Below are positions 61,169 through 64,000 of a stretch of DNA of 64,000 nt, piece after piece; position 1 is the stretch's first letter, and the number at the start of each line of letters is the position of its first letter. The translations under genes and the position numbers were made by a program. The notes beneath the pieces were generated by a model, which was given only the letters and a program-made list of their open reading frames with translations, did not search any database and was not told where the DNA came from. The stretch comes from Gavia stellata (Eukaryota; Chordata; Aves; Gaviiformes; Gaviidae), in contig NC_082594.1 in assembly GCF_030936135.1 (NCBI RefSeq), positions 18,129,553-18,193,552 of the forward strand. The letters are read 5' to 3'.

Positions 61169-62649
61169 CTCTCAGACTCAGTACTTTCATTGCTGACCCT
61201 TCCAGGCCAACCCCATAAATGTTACAGCGATGGCTACTGGGTACCTAAGGATACTTAGAACAGACAAGACCATGGAAGGTACTCAGATACTGCTGTGTCC
61301 TGTGTACTCTTACATTTTTGTGGCAACGTTTGGTAGGTTTGCATGAAAAGTCCGCATATAGAGAAATCCATCATTTCAAAACATAGCATTTTAAACCACA
61401 GCCCAACTTCATTGAGCTTAAATCCTGGCTAAGCAAGATTTGCAGTTATAACATTCTAATGATTTGCATTGTGGTTTTGTACTCTAAGCTTCGCATCAAA
61501 CGGAACTGAGATGAAGTTCTCTGTAGTTAGTTTATTTTCTGGCTGAATGATGTCTACATTGTTTCTCAAAAGCAGTTTAAAAACATCACTGAATTGTGGC
61601 ATTAATAGCAAGTATATATTAAAAAAATCAATAGATGGAATAGAAATTGAAAAGAACAAAAAATCTCAAATGATTGGAAATAATCACATTTTAAAAGGGT
61701 TTGAGGAAAAGAGCATAAATCAGTTCATGGAATAGTGGCTCCCAGAAATGACTAACTCCGTATCACAGTCTATAGAACATTTGCCTGTATCTCAGCTTCT
61801 CTGGTACTTACATACCTGTAACATAATACGCAGGCTGTGGGGCGGAGTGGCTGATGTGCAAATACACAATGCATACATACACAATGCACACATTTTACTG
61901 ACCCTGCTAGAGGCCTCGTAACTTCAGCACTGTTGTAGAATATATATGCAATGAACAGTATGTAATACAATTGCATAATTATATACTATACATACAACTG
62001 TATAACTGCATGCATTATATGTGCAATGAATATACGTAAATATTTATTGTATAGAACACACAATATATAATAACAGCAAAGAAAAAAATTAAGGCCTAAT
62101 TGAAGCATTCAGAGACTGGAAACTTTGTCAACATAGGAAATTATTCAGTACCTCCTTTTTACTCCTCAATTAAGAGAAGGCCTTAATATGGCTATCCTGA
62201 TTCATTAAGTCAATAAGGCTGCAGGCCATATTTAGTCAGCATTATCAAAACTTCCATGGTGTACAGATTTGTTGAATACGTTACTACAGCTTTTCTAACA
62301 CTTCAGGGTCCCAATGCTCTGTAATATGAATTTATCTTCAAATCACGCCCCTCACCCTACGCCCCAGGAAAGATGAAGGGAGCACTGTCGTCCCCTCCAC
62401 GCAGGGGACGTGCCGCAGGCCAGGCTGAACGGATGGCATCGACCCTCAGCTTTCCTAACCTGTAAGAAAAGCTCGTTAAAATTTTCTTCAAGACACGTTT
62501 TAGATGAAGGCTAAACGTGTTAATAGAAAAGCAAAAGTCTGATTACTATAAATAAACCCCGAAAGTTTCCAAATCCCTCCTAAACCCAAACCTGGTACCT
62601 AAACCCAAACTTTCCTTCCTGAATAGAAAACCTGTGAGAACAGTTCGCA
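61169..62649. other. AT-rich intergenic DNA upstream of CUL5
   Basis: Holds a cluster of short AT-rich repeats at about 61860-62060 (tacacaatgcatacatacac and similar units, partly self-complementary). No gene was recognised. Confidence 0.5.
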
Positions 62650-64000
62650 GGAAGTGACCGCTTAGCCAGAGACTGGGGCGCAGGGAAGCGCCTGGCTTCG
62701 CAAAACGGGGGTTCGTGCCGGTAACAGCGGGGCGCTGCCGTGAGCGCTCCCACCGGCCAGGGGTGCGGGAGGCCGGTGCGGCATCACCCGCGGCCTCGGA
62801 GGGACGGTGGGCCGGGGTGGAGGCCCACGCTCGCCGACCTCCACCGAGTAAGAAGGAGATTTCTTTCTCTGCTTATAAATCACATTATTCAGCCACGCTG
62901 AATTTGCTCCTCTGTCGACGTGGCCCAACTTGGCGGGGGTCTGCCAGGGAGAAGGTACGGGGGCTTAGGAAGGAGAGGGAGGGGGTTTGGGCGGGCGGTG
63001 TCTCTGAGGCGGGGAAGGCCGCGGGGCCGCGAGGGAGGGCAGCCGCGCACAGCCGCCGCCCGCTGGCTTCCCAGGAGCTGCCCGGCGGCCGTCCCCTGCC
63101 AAAGGGGCTCCCTGCCAGGGCCCGTCCCCGCGGGGCCGTGAAAGCAAAGGCCTCCCCGCGGCGGGGCGACCGGGCCACGGCGGGGGCGAGCCCGGCGGCG
63201 GGCGGGAGCGCGCGGCGCGACGGGGCGGGGCGGGGCGGGGCGGGGCGGGGCGGCGGGGCTCCCCCCGCGCGGCGCAGTGGCGGCGGCGGGTCGTCAGGGG
63301 GCGCTGCAGGCGGAGCCCGCAGCCCGAGCGCCCGCGCTTGGCGGCGGGGCCGGCTCCTCAGCGCCGCATCATGTGGGCCGGCCCCTTCCATGGAGCCGGG
63401 GTGCTGCCGAGCGCCTCCTGGGCGGACGCCGCCATGAGGCTCTGAGGGGCGGCTGCGTGCGGAGGACCCAGCCGGTCGCGCTGCGGAGCGCCCCGAGCCT
63501 GGCGCCGGCCTCGCCCCCGGGCAGGGGAGCCCAGCGCTGCGGCCTCTGGTACTGCCGCCGCCGCGGGTCCGGCCGGGCAGGCGGGCGGCCCGGGGCCATG
63601 TAAAGCGGCAGCGGCCGGGGGGAGCCCAGCCGAGCTCGGGGAGAGGAGCCGCCGCCGCCGCCCGGGGAGGCCCCGCGGGGGGGATCATGGCGACGTCTAA
63701 TCTCTTAAAGGTGAGAGCGGGGCCGGGCCTGGCCGGGCCCCGCGTGAGCAGAGAGGCGGCGGGGGCCGGGGCTGCCCGGCCGCCGGCTGGGCCCTGCGGG
63801 TGGCTGGGGCGGCCGGGCCGGCCTGGGCTGGGCGGCCGTTGGGGGCAGGCCGCGGGCGCCGCTCCCCGAAGTTGCCGTGCCCCAGGCGCGGGGGGGGCGC
63901 GGCGGCCCTCCCTCCGGTGAACGGCCTTGGCGTCGCGCTCGGTGCGGGACCGCTGGCCTCGGCCTCGGCCCGGCCCGGCCCGGCCCGGCCGGTGGCCTCT
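62650..64000 (+). promoter_or_regulatory. CUL5: CpG-island promoter of CUL5
   Basis: Dense GC/CpG sequence begins near 62650 and continues to the window edge. A (GGGGC)n array at 63221-63253, equivalent to several overlapping GC boxes, lies about 430 bp upstream of the start codon; a (GGCCC)n run at 63966-63992 is in the first intron. No TATA box. Long open frames on both strands are due to composition. Confidence 0.78.
63687..63710 (+). CDS. CUL5: CUL5 coding exon 1 (first 8 codons)
   Basis: Encodes MATSNLLK and then the splice donor AAG|GTGAGA, exactly the first eight residues of vertebrate cullin-5, whose first coding exon also ends here. CUL5 is the scaffold of the CRL5 ubiquitin ligases: its N-terminus binds Elongin B/C with SOCS-box substrate receptors and its C-terminus binds RBX2. 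The eight residues alone would be weak evidence; the position just downstream of RAB39A on the same strand and inside a CpG island makes the call firm. All remaining exons lie beyond the right edge. Confidence 0.9.

Noticed and set aside
62715-63920. Open frames of 240 and 267 codons in the CUL5 island
   Set aside because: Same GC effect; no domain. The only supported coding sequence is the 24-bp CUL5 exon.
1-64000. CRISPR arrays, bacterial operons, prophage or tRNA genes
   Set aside because: Introns, CpG islands and CR1 show vertebrate DNA; no regularly spaced repeats or convincing tRNA cloverleaf were seen.

Overview
The window is vertebrate nuclear DNA, almost certainly from a bird. It has intron-split genes, GC-rich promoter islands in an AT-rich background, several CR1 LINE copies with the 3' octamer ending typical of sauropsid CR1, and LTRs of the kind common in avian genomes. 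No mammal-type L1 or Alu was seen. The gene order SLC35F2 - RAB39A - CUL5 matches the block known from human 11q22.3.

Layout. 1-13,550: the 5' half of SLC35F2 on the minus strand, four coding exons (first about 200 residues) with the rest beyond the left edge; its promoter island is at about 12.95-13.95 kb. 13.95-38.5 kb: a 25-kb intergenic stretch without a recognisable protein gene. It holds old CR1 pieces, a decayed LTR pair (about 28.1-30.0 kb), a CR1 3' end (32.8-33.5 kb), one exon-like segment (about 23.1-23.3 kb) and an isolated 300-bp GC-rich island near 24.8 kb with an NRF1-type palindrome. 38.56-52.84 kb: RAB39A on the plus strand, two coding exons split by a 12.9-kb intron. That intron carries a nearly complete but broken CR1 (43.8-47.1 kb) and a solo LTR with 5-bp target-site duplications (48.84-49.98 kb). 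52.84-62.6 kb: the RAB39A 3' UTR and downstream DNA with old SINE- and MITE-like remnants and a CR1 3' fragment (60.8-61.2 kb). 62.65-64.0 kb: the CUL5 promoter island with its first coding exon (8 codons) on the plus strand.

The three genes are not a pathway. SLC35F2 is a membrane solute carrier, RAB39A an endolysosomal Rab GTPase and CUL5 a ubiquitin-ligase scaffold; they are neighbours by conserved synteny. All visible exons are open, have consensus splice sites and join in phase. The observations most worth following are the orphan island at 24.8 kb, the exon-like segment at 23.1-23.3 kb, and the 33-codon in-frame extension upstream of the RAB39A start. Gene names rest on my recognition of the protein families; no database search was run.
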